A stretch of DNA of 64,000 bases. Source: Pseudomonas sp. WS 5079 (lineage in GTDB: Bacteria > Pseudomonadota > Gammaproteobacteria > Pseudomonadales > Pseudomonadaceae). Under the pieces are notes generated by a model that saw only the letters and a list, made by a program, of their open reading frames with translations, had not been told where the DNA came from and did no database searches. Of the stretch, positions 53,400 through 62,111 are shown piece by piece (position 1 is the first letter of the stretch; each line of letters starts with the position of its first letter). The stretch spans positions 548,915-612,914 of the forward strand of contig NZ_JAAQWN010000003.1 of the NCBI RefSeq assembly GCF_012985465.1, written 5' to 3'. Position numbers and translations under genes: made by a program.

Positions 53400-54488
53400 A
53401 TGCTCACATCCCTCAAGCAAGAAAAATTCATGTGGCTGGCGCTGATCGCCGCCATCGCGGCCTACTCGCTGGAGCACTGGCTGCTGCACAGTGGGCAGGT
53501 GACGGCACTGCTCGGTGGCCTGGTGCTGATCGGTTTTATCGTCATGGCGTCGATGCGCGTGGCCCACCACGCCGAACTTCTCGCTGAAAAGGTCGGCGAC
53601 CCCTACGGCACCATGATCCTGACCCTCGCGGCAGTGCTGGTGGAAGTGGTGATCCTGGCGATCATGATGAGCAACGAGGCGTCGCCGACCCTGGTGCGCG
53701 ACACGATTTACTCGGCGGTGATGCTGGATATCAACGGCATCTTAGGCTTGGCCGCGCTGATGGGTGGCATCAAGCATGGGGAACAGTCCTACAACGATGA
53801 TTCGGCGCGGACCTACAGCGTGATGATCCTCACCGCCATGGGCGTATCCATGGTGGTACCGGAATTTATCCCCGAGGCCGATTGGAAAATCTACTCGGCC
53901 TTCACCATTGGCGCGATGGTGGTGTTGTACGCCTTGTTCCTGCGCATGCAGGTGGGGCCACACAGCTACTTCTTCAGCTACAGCTATCCGGAAAAACGCC
54001 GCAAGCCGTTGCCGGAAGAACAGGCTTCGCCGGTCAACCTGACATTCTCCATCGCAACCCTGGTGTTTGGCGTGGTGGTGATTGGCGCATTGGCCGAAGT
54101 GATGTCCAAGACCCTGGACCTTGGCCTGGAGGGCACGGGCGCGCCGCCGGTGATCACGGCGATCCTGGTGGCGGCGATTTCCGCCGCCCCGGAGATTCTG
54201 ACCGCCTTGCGCGCGGCATTGGCCAACCGCATGCAGTCGGTGGTCAACATCGCGCTGGGTGCTTCGTTGTCGACGGTGATCTTGACCGTGCCGGTGATGG
54301 AAGCCATGGCGCTGTACACCGGCCAGCCGTTTCAGATGGCGATGACGCCGGTGCAAACCGTGATGGTGTTTATCACGCTGATTGTCAGCGCGATCAACCT
54401 CAACGATGGCGAAACCAACGCCATCGAAGGGATGACCCATTTTGTGCTGTTTGCGACCTTTATCATGTTGTCGCTGCTGGGCGTGTAG
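53400..54488 (+). CDS. Ca2+/H+ (Na+/H+) antiporter, ChaA-like
   Basis: A 362-residue cation:proton antiporter of the CaCA superfamily with about 11 membrane helices. The two alpha-repeats contain GTMILTLAAVLVEVVILAIM and AAISAAPEILTALRAAL, each with the key glutamate. The ATG at 53400 has AAAAGG upstream. Its TAG stop (54486-54488) abuts, without a spacer, the stop of the convergent 8-oxoguanine deaminase gene. Confidence 0.9.
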   Translation: MLTSLKQEKFMWLALIAAIAAYSLEHWLLHSGQVTALLGGLVLIGFIVMASMRVAHHAELLAEKVGDPYGTMILTLAAVLVEVVILAIMMSNEASPTLVRDTIYSAVMLDINGILGLAALMGGIKHGEQSYNDDSARTYSVMILTAMGVSMVVPEFIPEADWKIYSAFTIGAMVVLYALFLRMQVGPHSYFFSYSYPEKRRKPLPEEQASPVNLTFSIATLVFGVVVIGALAEVMSKTLDLGLEGTGAPPVITAILVAAISAAPEILTALRAALANRMQSVVNIALGASLSTVILTVPVMEAMALYTGQPFQMAMTPVQTVMVFITLIVSAINLNDGETNAIEGMTHFVLFATFIMLSLLGV

Positions 54489-55844
54489 TCAGCCGGCGAT
54501 CAACTGCCGCGCCGCCTGGCTGTGATCGGCGATCAGGCCCTTGAGGTCCATGCCCTCGATTTGCCCCTCGATCACCCGCCACTTGCCGCCCACCATCACT
54601 CGATCCGCACGGTCGGCGCCGCATAGCAGCAGCGCCGAAACAGGATCGTGGCTGCCGGAGAAGCGCAGCTCATCAAGTTTGAACAGCGCCAGGTCGGCCT
54701 GTTTGCCTACCGCCAGTTCACCGATATCGCTACGGCCGAGCAACTGCGCAGAACCCTTGGTGGCCCAGCCCAGTACGCCTTCAGGGGTGATTTTTTCCGC
54801 GCCGTAGCGCAGGCGCTGGATATACAGGGCCTGGCGTGTTTCCAAAATCATGTTGGAGGCATCGTTGGAAGCCGAGCCGTCCACGCCCAGGCCAATCGGC
54901 GCGCCGGCGGCGATCAGGTCCAGGGTCGGGCAGATGCCGGAGGCCAGGCGCATGTTGGAGCTTGGGCAATGGCAAATCCCGGTGCCGGCCGCGCCCAGGC
55001 GGGCGATCTCCTCAGGGTTGAAGTGAATGCCATGGGCCAGCCAGGTGCGGGGCCCGAGCCAGCCGACACTGTCGAGGTAGTCCACGGTGCGCAGGCCGAA
55101 GCGTTGCAGGCAGAAGTCTTCTTCGTCGAGGGTTTCGGCCAGGTGGGTGTGCAGGCGCACATCGAGCTGGTTGGCCAGTTCGGCACTGGCGCTCATGATT
55201 TGGGGGGTGACCGAAAACGGCGAGCAGGGCGCCAGGGCGATCTGGATTTGCGCGCCATCGCCGCGCTCGTGGTAGCGCTTGATCAGGCGCTGGCTGTCTT
55301 CGAGGATCACTTCGCCCTGCTGCACCGTCTGTTGCGGTGGCAGGCCGCCGTCGGCTTCGCCCAGGCTCATCGAACCGCGAGTGAGCATGGCGCGCATGCC
55401 CAATTCGCGCACGCTGTCGACTTGCACGTCGATCGCCTGCTCCAGGCCATCGGGGAACAGGTAGTGGTGATCGGCCGCGGTGGTGCAGCCTGAGAGCAGC
55501 AGTTCGGCGAGCGCGACTTTGCTGGCCAGGGCCAGTTTTTCCGGGGTCAGGCGCGCCCAGACCGGGTACAGGGTTTTCAGCCAGGGGAACAGCGGCTGGT
55601 TGACCACCGGGGCCCAGGCGCGGGTCAGGGTTTGGTAGAAGTGATGGTGGGTGTTGATCAGGCCGGGAAGGATCACGTGCTCGCGGGCGTCGAAGGTGTT
55701 TTCGCAGGCCAAGCTTGGTTGTTGGCCGAGGGCGAGTACTTCAATGATCACGCCGTCTTGCAGCACCAGGCCGCCACGGGCATCGAGAGCATTGGCAGTG
55801 AAAATCGCGAGAGGGTTTTTTAACCAGGTACGGGTCGCAGGCAT
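54489..55844 (-). CDS. 8-oxoguanine deaminase (amidohydrolase)
   Basis: A 451-residue amidohydrolase of the guanine-deaminase-like/AtzA group. Metal ligands: NTHHHFYQTLTRAW (H-x-H), HTHLAETLDEED (H and E), and GVDGSASNDASNM (D). The CHCPSSNMRL segment is typical. The sequence fits the subgroup of PA0142, shown to deaminate 8-oxoguanine to uric acid. It lies near adenine deaminase and the xanthine-type permease, fitting purine salvage. The stop directly touches that of the chaA-like gene. Confidence 0.88.
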   Translation of the reverse strand: MPATRTWLKNPLAIFTANALDARGGLVLQDGVIIEVLALGQQPSLACENTFDAREHVILPGLINTHHHFYQTLTRAWAPVVNQPLFPWLKTLYPVWARLTPEKLALASKVALAELLLSGCTTAADHHYLFPDGLEQAIDVQVDSVRELGMRAMLTRGSMSLGEADGGLPPQQTVQQGEVILEDSQRLIKRYHERGDGAQIQIALAPCSPFSVTPQIMSASAELANQLDVRLHTHLAETLDEEDFCLQRFGLRTVDYLDSVGWLGPRTWLAHGIHFNPEEIARLGAAGTGICHCPSSNMRLASGICPTLDLIAAGAPIGLGVDGSASNDASNMILETRQALYIQRLRYGAEKITPEGVLGWATKGSAQLLGRSDIGELAVGKQADLALFKLDELRFSGSHDPVSALLLCGADRADRVMVGGKWRVIEGQIEGMDLKGLIADHSQAARQLIAG

Positions 55845-55991
55845 TGGCCGGCTCCTCTGAATGATGGGTTCAGGTTTGCCAGCTCAGTGTTGCCCTGTCT
55901 GCTGATCCAGGGTCGCCGGTAAAGGCGAGGTGGGAAGTCTACGTGGAGTGAGCGGTGGGGTCTATCCACCGCTCATCCGACATCCATTTAT

Positions 55992-56079
55992 CCTGTAGGA
56001 GCCGGCTTGCCGTCGATGAGGCCCGCCAATATTGCGATGTTCTCAGTGACGCCATCGCCGGCAAGCCGGCTCCTACAGG
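55992..56079. repeat. REP pair, GCCGGCTTGCCGGC type
   Basis: CCTGTAGGAGCCGGCTTGCC is answered by CGCCGGCAAGCCGGCTCCTA followed by CAGG. It occupies much of the 241-base gap between the 8-oxoguanine deaminase gene start and the SDR gene stop. Confidence 0.85.
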
Positions 56080-56085
56080 GTGGGG

Positions 56086-56772
56086 TTACCAGGGAATGGT
56101 CTGGCCCTTGTAGTTGACGAAATGATGGCCGCCCTTGCCGGTGTAGGCGTTCACTTGGGCAATCAGGCCGCGCACGCTGGTCTCCACGTCCAGGTCGGCC
56201 CCTTCGCCGCCCATATCGGTCTTGACCCAGCCCGGATGCAACGACAGGACGGTCAGTTTCTGCTCGCCCAATTGCGACACGAAGCTGTTGGTCATGGAGT
56301 TCAGGGCGGCCTTGCTGGCCTTGTACAGCGCAAGGTCTGGTGCGTCGGGCATGGTCACGCTGCCCAGCACCGAGCTCATGAACGCCAGTACGCCGCTGCC
56401 CTGGCGAATCTGCGGGGCAAAGCGTTGAGCCAGGTTGATCGGCGCCACGGCATTGGTGAAAAACAGTTGGCCGACTTCGGCCTGGGTCGCGTGGCCCGGG
56501 GTCTGGTTGGCCGGGCCCTTGACGCCGGCGTTGACGAACAGCAGGTCGAAGGTCTGGGTTTTCAGGCGCTGGTTCAAGGCGATGACGGCCTGTTGGTCGT
56601 CCATGTCCAGTTGCTCGATCTGTACCGGGCCCAGGTTTTTAAGGGCGTCGGCTTTTTGCGGGTTGCGCACGGTGGCGGTGACTTGCCAGCCATCAGCCAG
56701 CAATTGCTTGACCAGGCCAAGGCCCAGCCCGCGCGAGGCGCCGATGATCAGTGCGGTTTTTGGCGTAGACAT
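56086..56772 (-). CDS. Short-chain dehydrogenase/reductase
   Basis: A 228-residue SDR with cofactor motif TALIIGASRGLGLGLVKQLL (about 6-25), NAG in LLFVNAGVKGP, catalytic serine in AFMSSVLGS and Y-x-x-x-K in LYKASKAAL. It belongs to the C-factor/CsgA-like SDR branch. The start MSTPKT at 56772 is preceded by AAGGAAG. Substrate unknown; the gene lies 46 bases downstream of yigZ on the same strand. Confidence 0.88.
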   Translation of the reverse strand: MSTPKTALIIGASRGLGLGLVKQLLADGWQVTATVRNPQKADALKNLGPVQIEQLDMDDQQAVIALNQRLKTQTFDLLFVNAGVKGPANQTPGHATQAEVGQLFFTNAVAPINLAQRFAPQIRQGSGVLAFMSSVLGSVTMPDAPDLALYKASKAALNSMTNSFVSQLGEQKLTVLSLHPGWVKTDMGGEGADLDVETSVRGLIAQVNAYTGKGGHHFVNYKGQTIPW

Positions 56773-56818
56773 GAAGGCTTCCTTTGGCGTCGGAGTTTAG
56801 TGAACAACCTTATCAGGT

Positions 56819-57400
56819 TCAGCGTTGTAGCAGGATTCGTCCGCGGCTCAGGTCGGCCAACTGCGTTTGCAGGGTGTCGATATGGGCTTCGCCGAGTGCC
56901 AGTTGCAGCTCCACGCCGTTGGCGGTGAAGGTTTCTTCCACCACCAGGCCACCCAGTTCGGCGACACGCAGCTTTACCAGCGTCAACTCGGCAAAGCCGC
57001 AGGCGCAACTCAAGGGCACGCGGCTGATCAGTTCGACCCGTTCGGCGTTTTGCAGGCATTTATTCGCGCCGCCCCCATAGGCCCGGGCCAGGCCACCGGT
57101 ACCCAGTTGGATACCGCCATACCAGCGGACCACCAGCACCACGACCTGGTCAAACCCCTGGGCCTCGATGGCGGCCAGGATCGGCCGCCCGGCGGTGCCG
57201 CCGGGTTCACCGTCGTCGTTGCTGCGGTATTGCCCACCGAGTTTCCAGGCCCAGCAGTTATGCGTGGCGTTGAGGTCGCTGTGCTGCTCGATAAACGCCT
57301 GGGCGTCCTGCGGGCTGGTAATCGGTGCGGCATAGGTGATGAAGCGGCTTTTGCGGATTTCTTCGCGAAATTCGCAAAAGCCCGTAAGGGTGAAAGGCAT
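56819..57400 (-). CDS. yigZ: YigZ/IMPACT family protein
   Basis: A 193-residue protein of the YigZ/IMPACT family. The N-terminal domain contains the family signature with EFREEIRKSRFITYAAPITS, NCWAWKLGGQYRSNDDGEPG and VVVRWYGGIQLGTGGLARAY. A ferredoxin-like C-terminal domain follows. The start at 57400 lies 13 bases after the TetR-like gene stop, so the two are likely one transcript. The family may act in translation control, but its function in bacteria is uncertain. Confidence 0.92.
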   Translation of the reverse strand: MPFTLTGFCEFREEIRKSRFITYAAPITSPQDAQAFIEQHSDLNATHNCWAWKLGGQYRSNDDGEPGGTAGRPILAAIEAQGFDQVVVLVVRWYGGIQLGTGGLARAYGGGANKCLQNAERVELISRVPLSCACGFAELTLVKLRVAELGGLVVEETFTANGVELQLALGEAHIDTLQTQLADLSRGRILLQR

Positions 57401-57413
57401 TGGATCGCTTCGT

Positions 57414-58073
57414 TCAGAGGGCAGGCTTGATGCCACAGCCCTTGAGAATAATGTGGATAAGGTTGCTGCCGGCGTCTTCCATGTCCTGCTTGGTCAGCTT
57501 GGTGCGACCGGTCACGCGGCAGATCTGGGTCGCGAAGTCAGCGTAGTGCTGGGTGCTGCCCCACAGCAGGAAGATCAAGTGTACCGGATCCACGGGGTCC
57601 ATCTTGCCGGCATCGATCCAGGCCTGGAATACCGCAGCCCGGCCGCTGAACCAGGCGCGGTAGTCCTGGCTGAAATATTCGGTAAGGCATTCGCCGCCGC
57701 TGATGATCTCCATGGCGAAGATCCGCGAAGCCTGGGGCTGGCGCCGCGAGTATTCCATCTTGGTGCGGATATAGCGGGTCAGCGCCTCGGCGGGATCATC
57801 CTCGGCGGTCAGGGTGTTGAAGGTGCTGTCCCACAGTTCGAGGATATTGCTCAGTACCGCGATGTACAGCCCCAGCTTATTGGTGAAGTAATAATGCAGG
57901 TTGGCCTTCGGTAGCCCGGCGCTCGCGGCGATGGTGTTCATGCTGGTGCCTTTGTAGCCATGCCGGGCGAATTCGTCTTCAGCGGCCTGGATGATCGCTT
58001 GTTCGTTCTTTTGCCGAATGCGGCTGGCGGGTTTTCCGGCGTGGCTGTTGTGGGCAGGAACTTCGAGGCTCAT
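57414..58073 (-). CDS. TetR-family regulator, RutR-like
   Basis: A 219-residue TetR regulator. The helix-turn-helix is at about 20-65 (IIQAAEDEFARHGYKGTSMN and GLPKANLHYYF). The C-terminal half closely resembles E. coli RutR as I recall it: PQASRIFAMEIISGG, then DPVDPVHLIFLLWGSTQHYA. RutR senses uracil and thymine. The start ATG at 58071-58073 has only a weak ribosome site (GGAAA). Position beside an NCS2 nucleobase permease and near bauA supports a role in pyrimidine or purine catabolism; the ligand is inferred. Confidence 0.87.
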   Translation of the reverse strand: MSLEVPAHNSHAGKPASRIRQKNEQAIIQAAEDEFARHGYKGTSMNTIAASAGLPKANLHYYFTNKLGLYIAVLSNILELWDSTFNTLTAEDDPAEALTRYIRTKMEYSRRQPQASRIFAMEIISGGECLTEYFSQDYRAWFSGRAAVFQAWIDAGKMDPVDPVHLIFLLWGSTQHYADFATQICRVTGRTKLTKQDMEDAGSNLIHIILKGCGIKPAL

Positions 58074-58160
58074 GGAGGTTTCCGTGCAGATCGATGAATG
58101 CGATTGCTGCACAGATAACCCACCCTCAAGCCTCAGACAAGTCCCGATACGATAAAAGCG

Positions 58161-59555
58161 TCAAAGCGGTTCCAGCGTGTCGTTTTCCACGAGTGGATTT
58201 GCGGCAGGCGTTGTCGCCTTGGATTCCGGCAGGATCAGGCACAACACAATCGCCGTCAGCCCGCCGCTGGTGATGGCTGAATCGAACAGGTTTTGCACCA
58301 GGGTTGGCATCAGGTGTAACAGGTTCGGTTGCGCGGCGATGCCCAGGCCGACCCCAAACGAGGTGGCGATGATCAGCATGCTGCGGCGGTCCAGCGGGGC
58401 TTGGGCCAGGATGCGCACGCCGGCGGCGGCCACGCTGCCGAACATCACCAGGGTCGCGCCGCCGAGCACCGGCTTGGGGATTTGCTGCAATACCGCGCCA
58501 ATCATTGGAAACAGCCCGAGGCAAAACAGCACTACGCCGATGTACAGGCCCACATAGCGGCTGGCGACGCCGGTCAACTGGATCACGCCGTTGTTCTGGG
58601 CAAAGGTGGTGTTGGGGAACGCGCTGAAAGTGGCGGCGATCATGCAACTGACGCCATCCCCCAGCACGCCGCCCTTGAGCCGGCTTATATAGGAAGGGCC
58701 GCTGATGGGCTGGCGGGCGATCATGCAGTTGGCGGTGAGGTCGCCCACGGTTTCGATGCTGCTGATCAGATAAATCAGCGCGACCGGCAGGAAAGCGCTC
58801 CAGTCGAAGCTGAAGCCAAAATGGAACGGCGTCGGCAGGCTGATCAAGGGCAGGTCGGGCAGGGGCTGGGGCACCAGCTTGCCGCTGAACCAGGCGGCGA
58901 GGCTGCCCAATAGCAGGCCGATGATGATTGCGCTCAGGCGTACCCACGGCGTATTCGAGCGATTGAGCAGGATAATCGTCAGCACCACGAACAGGCCCAG
59001 GGCCAGGTTGGTCGGAGCGCCAAAGTCCGGCGCATTGAAGCCGCCGCCCAGGTCGGTGATGCCCACCTTGATCAGGCTGATGCCAATCAGGGTAATCACA
59101 ATCCCGGTTACCAGCGGCGTGATGACCCGGCGCAGTTGGCCGATAAAACGGCTCAACACGACCTGCACCAGCGCGCCGAAAAAGCACACGCCAAAGATCA
59201 TCGCCAGGATGTCTTCCGGGCTGCCGCCGCGCTGCTTGACCAGGAAACCCGCCGATAACACTGCGCCGAGAAAGGCAAAGCTGGTGCCTTGCAGGCAGAT
59301 CATCCCCGCGCCAATTCCAAACGGCCTACGGGCCTGGATGAAGGTGCCGACACCGGAAACCATCAACGCCATGCTGATCAAGTAGGGCAGGTGGGCGGCC
59401 AGGCCCAGGGTCGAGCCGATTATCAGAGGCGGGGTGATGATGCCGACGAAGCTGGCGAGCACATGTTGCAGGGCCGCGAGCAATGCGGGCAGTGGTTTGG
59501 GACGGTCGTTGAGGCCGTAGATCAGGTCGCTGGCGCTGGAGGATTCTGGTGGCAT
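58161..59555 (-). CDS. NCS2 xanthine/uric acid permease
   Basis: A 464-residue nucleobase:cation symporter with about 14 membrane segments. The NCS2 signature motif reads FAQNNGVIQLTGVASRYVG (about 310-328); the Q-N-N-G form is that of xanthine/urate carriers such as XanQ and UapA, whereas uracil permeases have a different form. It is the gene upstream of the RutR-like regulator on the same strand (87-base gap). It could supply xanthine or urate to the purine catabolic route. Confidence 0.9.
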   Translation of the reverse strand: MPPESSSASDLIYGLNDRPKPLPALLAALQHVLASFVGIITPPLIIGSTLGLAAHLPYLISMALMVSGVGTFIQARRPFGIGAGMICLQGTSFAFLGAVLSAGFLVKQRGGSPEDILAMIFGVCFFGALVQVVLSRFIGQLRRVITPLVTGIVITLIGISLIKVGITDLGGGFNAPDFGAPTNLALGLFVVLTIILLNRSNTPWVRLSAIIIGLLLGSLAAWFSGKLVPQPLPDLPLISLPTPFHFGFSFDWSAFLPVALIYLISSIETVGDLTANCMIARQPISGPSYISRLKGGVLGDGVSCMIAATFSAFPNTTFAQNNGVIQLTGVASRYVGLYIGVVLFCLGLFPMIGAVLQQIPKPVLGGATLVMFGSVAAAGVRILAQAPLDRRSMLIIATSFGVGLGIAAQPNLLHLMPTLVQNLFDSAITSGGLTAIVLCLILPESKATTPAANPLVENDTLEPL

Positions 59556-59641
59556 GGCATGTGGACTCGGGGCTGACGGTTCATGGTCCCTGTGCCTTGC
59601 AAAAAGCTGTCCACTTGCTCAGGTTTTGTGTGGGGCCCGTA

Positions 59642-60562
59642 TCAGCGGGTCGCGGCCAGGCTGTCGAGAAAGCTTTCCAGCACCAAATGGGGGCGGCGGC
59701 CCTTGCGGGTGACCGAAGCCAGGCTTAAATCGTAAAAACGTGTAGGCGGTTTCAGCGCACGCAGTCGGTCTTGTTGCACCCACAGGCTGGCGTAGTGGTC
59801 GGGCAGGTAGCCGATATAGCGCCCCGTGAGGATCAGGAAGGCCATGCCTTCGCGGTCGGAAGCGCTGGCGGTGCAGTTGAGCGCCTGATAATGGGCCTGG
59901 ATATCGGCGGGCAGGCGGAAGGTTGGTGCGATGGCGTCCTGGCTATTGATGCGGTGGTCGTCCAGTTGCTTGTCGTCCGCATAAAACAGCGGATGGCCCA
60001 CCGCGCAGTAGAGCAGCGAACGCTCGCTGTACAGGGGTTGGTACTCCAGGCCCGACAGTGCGCTGGCCTGGGGCACCACGCCGACATGCAGGCGCCCGTC
60101 GAGCACACCTTGTTCCACTTCGTTGGGGGCGATCATGCGGATCTGGATCTGCACGTCCGGGCCGCGTTCTTTCAACTGCGCCAGGGCATGGGTGATGCGC
60201 ATATGGGGCAGGGTCACCAGGTTGTCGGTCAGGCCGATGATCAGTTCGCCGCGCAGGTGCTGGTGCAGGCCGTTGACCTCGGTGCGGAAACTCTCCAGCG
60301 CACTTAATAGTTGCAGTGCGGACTGGTAGACCTCGCGACCTTCTTCCGTCAGAGAGAAACCGGCGCGCCCGCGCTGGCACAGGCGCAGGCCCAGGCGCTG
60401 TTCGAGGTCGCTCATTTGCTGGCTGATGGCCGAACGGCCGATGCCCAGCACGGTTTCCGCCGCCGAGAAGCCTCCGCACTCCACCACACTGCGGAAGATG
60501 CGCAACAGGCGGATATCGAAGTCGCTGACTTGGGCTAGCGGGTCGGGTCGACGGCTGCTCAT
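59642..60562 (-). CDS. bauR: LysR regulator BauR
   Basis: A 306-residue LysR regulator divergent from bauA across 125 bases. The helix-turn-helix is at about 14-75 (LLRIFRSVVECGGFSAAETV, SAISQQMSDLEQRLG). In P. aeruginosa the homologous PA0133 (BauR) activates the beta-alanine catabolic genes and is encoded divergently from bauA; the same arrangement is seen here. The effector domain begins near residue 98. Confidence 0.87.
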   Translation of the reverse strand: MSSRRPDPLAQVSDFDIRLLRIFRSVVECGGFSAAETVLGIGRSAISQQMSDLEQRLGLRLCQRGRAGFSLTEEGREVYQSALQLLSALESFRTEVNGLHQHLRGELIIGLTDNLVTLPHMRITHALAQLKERGPDVQIQIRMIAPNEVEQGVLDGRLHVGVVPQASALSGLEYQPLYSERSLLYCAVGHPLFYADDKQLDDHRINSQDAIAPTFRLPADIQAHYQALNCTASASDREGMAFLILTGRYIGYLPDHYASLWVQQDRLRALKPPTRFYDLSLASVTRKGRRPHLVLESFLDSLAATR

Positions 60563-60687
60563 AGTTTAGTGAATGCCTGACTGAAGGTTAGAAGAGTTGC
60601 ATTTCCTAGACTTTATCCCCGTGGCAATTTAGCTGCAACAACGCTTTTCAATCCCGACGCTGCCTTTTGCCCTGCGAGGTTTTGCTG

Positions 60688-62037
60688 ATGAACATGCCCG
60701 AAAACGCCCCATCCACCCTGGCCAGCCAATTGAAGCTGGATGCCCACTGGATGCCTTACACCGCCAACCGTAACTTCCAGCGCGACCCACGCCTGATCGT
60801 GGGTGCCGAAGGCAGTTGGTTGATCGATGACAAGGGGCGTCGGGTCTATGACTCGCTGTCGGGGCTGTGGACCTGCGGCGCAGGGCACACGCGCAAGGAA
60901 ATCCAGGAAGCGGTCGCCAAGCAACTGGGCACCCTGGACTACTCGCCAGGCTTCCAATACGGTCATCCTTTGTCCTTCCAGTTGGCAGAAAAGATTACCG
61001 ACCTGACCCCAGGCAACCTGAATCATGTGTTTTTCACTGACTCCGGCTCCGAGTGCGCCGACACGGCGGTGAAGATGGTGCGTGCGTACTGGCGCCTAAA
61101 GGGCCAGGCAACCAAGACCAAGATGATCGGCCGCGCCCGTGGTTATCACGGGGTGAACATCGCCGGTACCAGCCTGGGCGGCGTCAACGGCAACCGTAAG
61201 ATTTTTGGCCAGGCGATGATGGATGTTGATCACCTGCCCCATACCCTGCTGGCCAGTAATGCCTTCTCCCGCGGCATGCCGGAGTTGGGCGGTATTGCCC
61301 TGGCTGACGAGTTGCTCAAGCTGATCGAGTTGCATGATGCTTCGAACATCGCTGCGGTGTTCGTCGAGCCGATGGCAGGCTCGGCTGGCGTGCTCGTACC
61401 ACCCCAGGGCTACCTCAAGCGCCTGCGTGAAATCTGTGACCAGCACAACATCCTGCTGGTGTTCGACGAAGTGATTACCGGCTTTGGCCGGACCGGCTCG
61501 ATGTTTGGTGCCGATAGCTTCGGTGTGACGCCGGACCTGATGTGCATCGCCAAGCAAGTCACCAACGGGGCGATTCCGATGGGTGCGGTGATTGCCAGCA
61601 GCGAGATCTATCAGACATTCATGAACCAGGCGACGCCTGAGTACGCGGTGGAATTCCCACACGGCTATACCTACTCGGCACACCCGGTAGCTTGCGCAGC
61701 CGGGTTGGCGGCATTGGATCTGTTGCAGAAGGAAAACCTGGTGCAGAGCGTGGCCGAAGTCGCGCCGCACTTTGAGAATGCGCTGCATGGCCTCAAGGGC
61801 AGCAAGAATGTGATCGACATTCGTAACTACGGCCTGGCCGGTGCGATCCAGATTGCACCGCGTGATGGGGACGCCATCGTGCGCCCATTCGAAGCAGGCA
61901 TGGCGTTGTGGAAGGCCGGGTTCTATGTGCGTTTTGGCGGCGACACCCTGCAGTTCGGCCCAACCTTCAACAGCAAGCCGCAGGACCTGGATCGCTTGTT
62001 CGATGCGGTCGGCGAAGTGCTGAACACGATCGACTGA
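60688..62037 (+). CDS. bauA: Beta-alanine--pyruvate aminotransferase
   Basis: A 449-residue class III (omega) transaminase that converts beta-alanine and pyruvate to malonate semialdehyde and alanine. Motifs: LSGLWTCGAGHTRKEI, TDSGSECADTAVKMVRAYW (cofactor phosphate), YHGVNIAGTSLGG, the PLP-contacting D in VFDEVITGFGRTG, and the Schiff-base lysine in MCIAKQVTNGAIPMGAV. The start at 60688 has GAGG upstream. It is followed directly by the semialdehyde dehydrogenase gene. Confidence 0.95.
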   Translation: MNMPENAPSTLASQLKLDAHWMPYTANRNFQRDPRLIVGAEGSWLIDDKGRRVYDSLSGLWTCGAGHTRKEIQEAVAKQLGTLDYSPGFQYGHPLSFQLAEKITDLTPGNLNHVFFTDSGSECADTAVKMVRAYWRLKGQATKTKMIGRARGYHGVNIAGTSLGGVNGNRKIFGQAMMDVDHLPHTLLASNAFSRGMPELGGIALADELLKLIELHDASNIAAVFVEPMAGSAGVLVPPQGYLKRLREICDQHNILLVFDEVITGFGRTGSMFGADSFGVTPDLMCIAKQVTNGAIPMGAVIASSEIYQTFMNQATPEYAVEFPHGYTYSAHPVACAAGLAALDLLQKENLVQSVAEVAPHFENALHGLKGSKNVIDIRNYGLAGAIQIAPRDGDAIVRPFEAGMALWKAGFYVRFGGDTLQFGPTFNSKPQDLDRLFDAVGEVLNTID

Positions 62038-62111
62038 TTTCTCCTTCTATATAGAACAACTGTCGGGCGCGACGCGTGTCGCGCCTGTGGACAACTTTTC
62101 AGGAGCCTTGC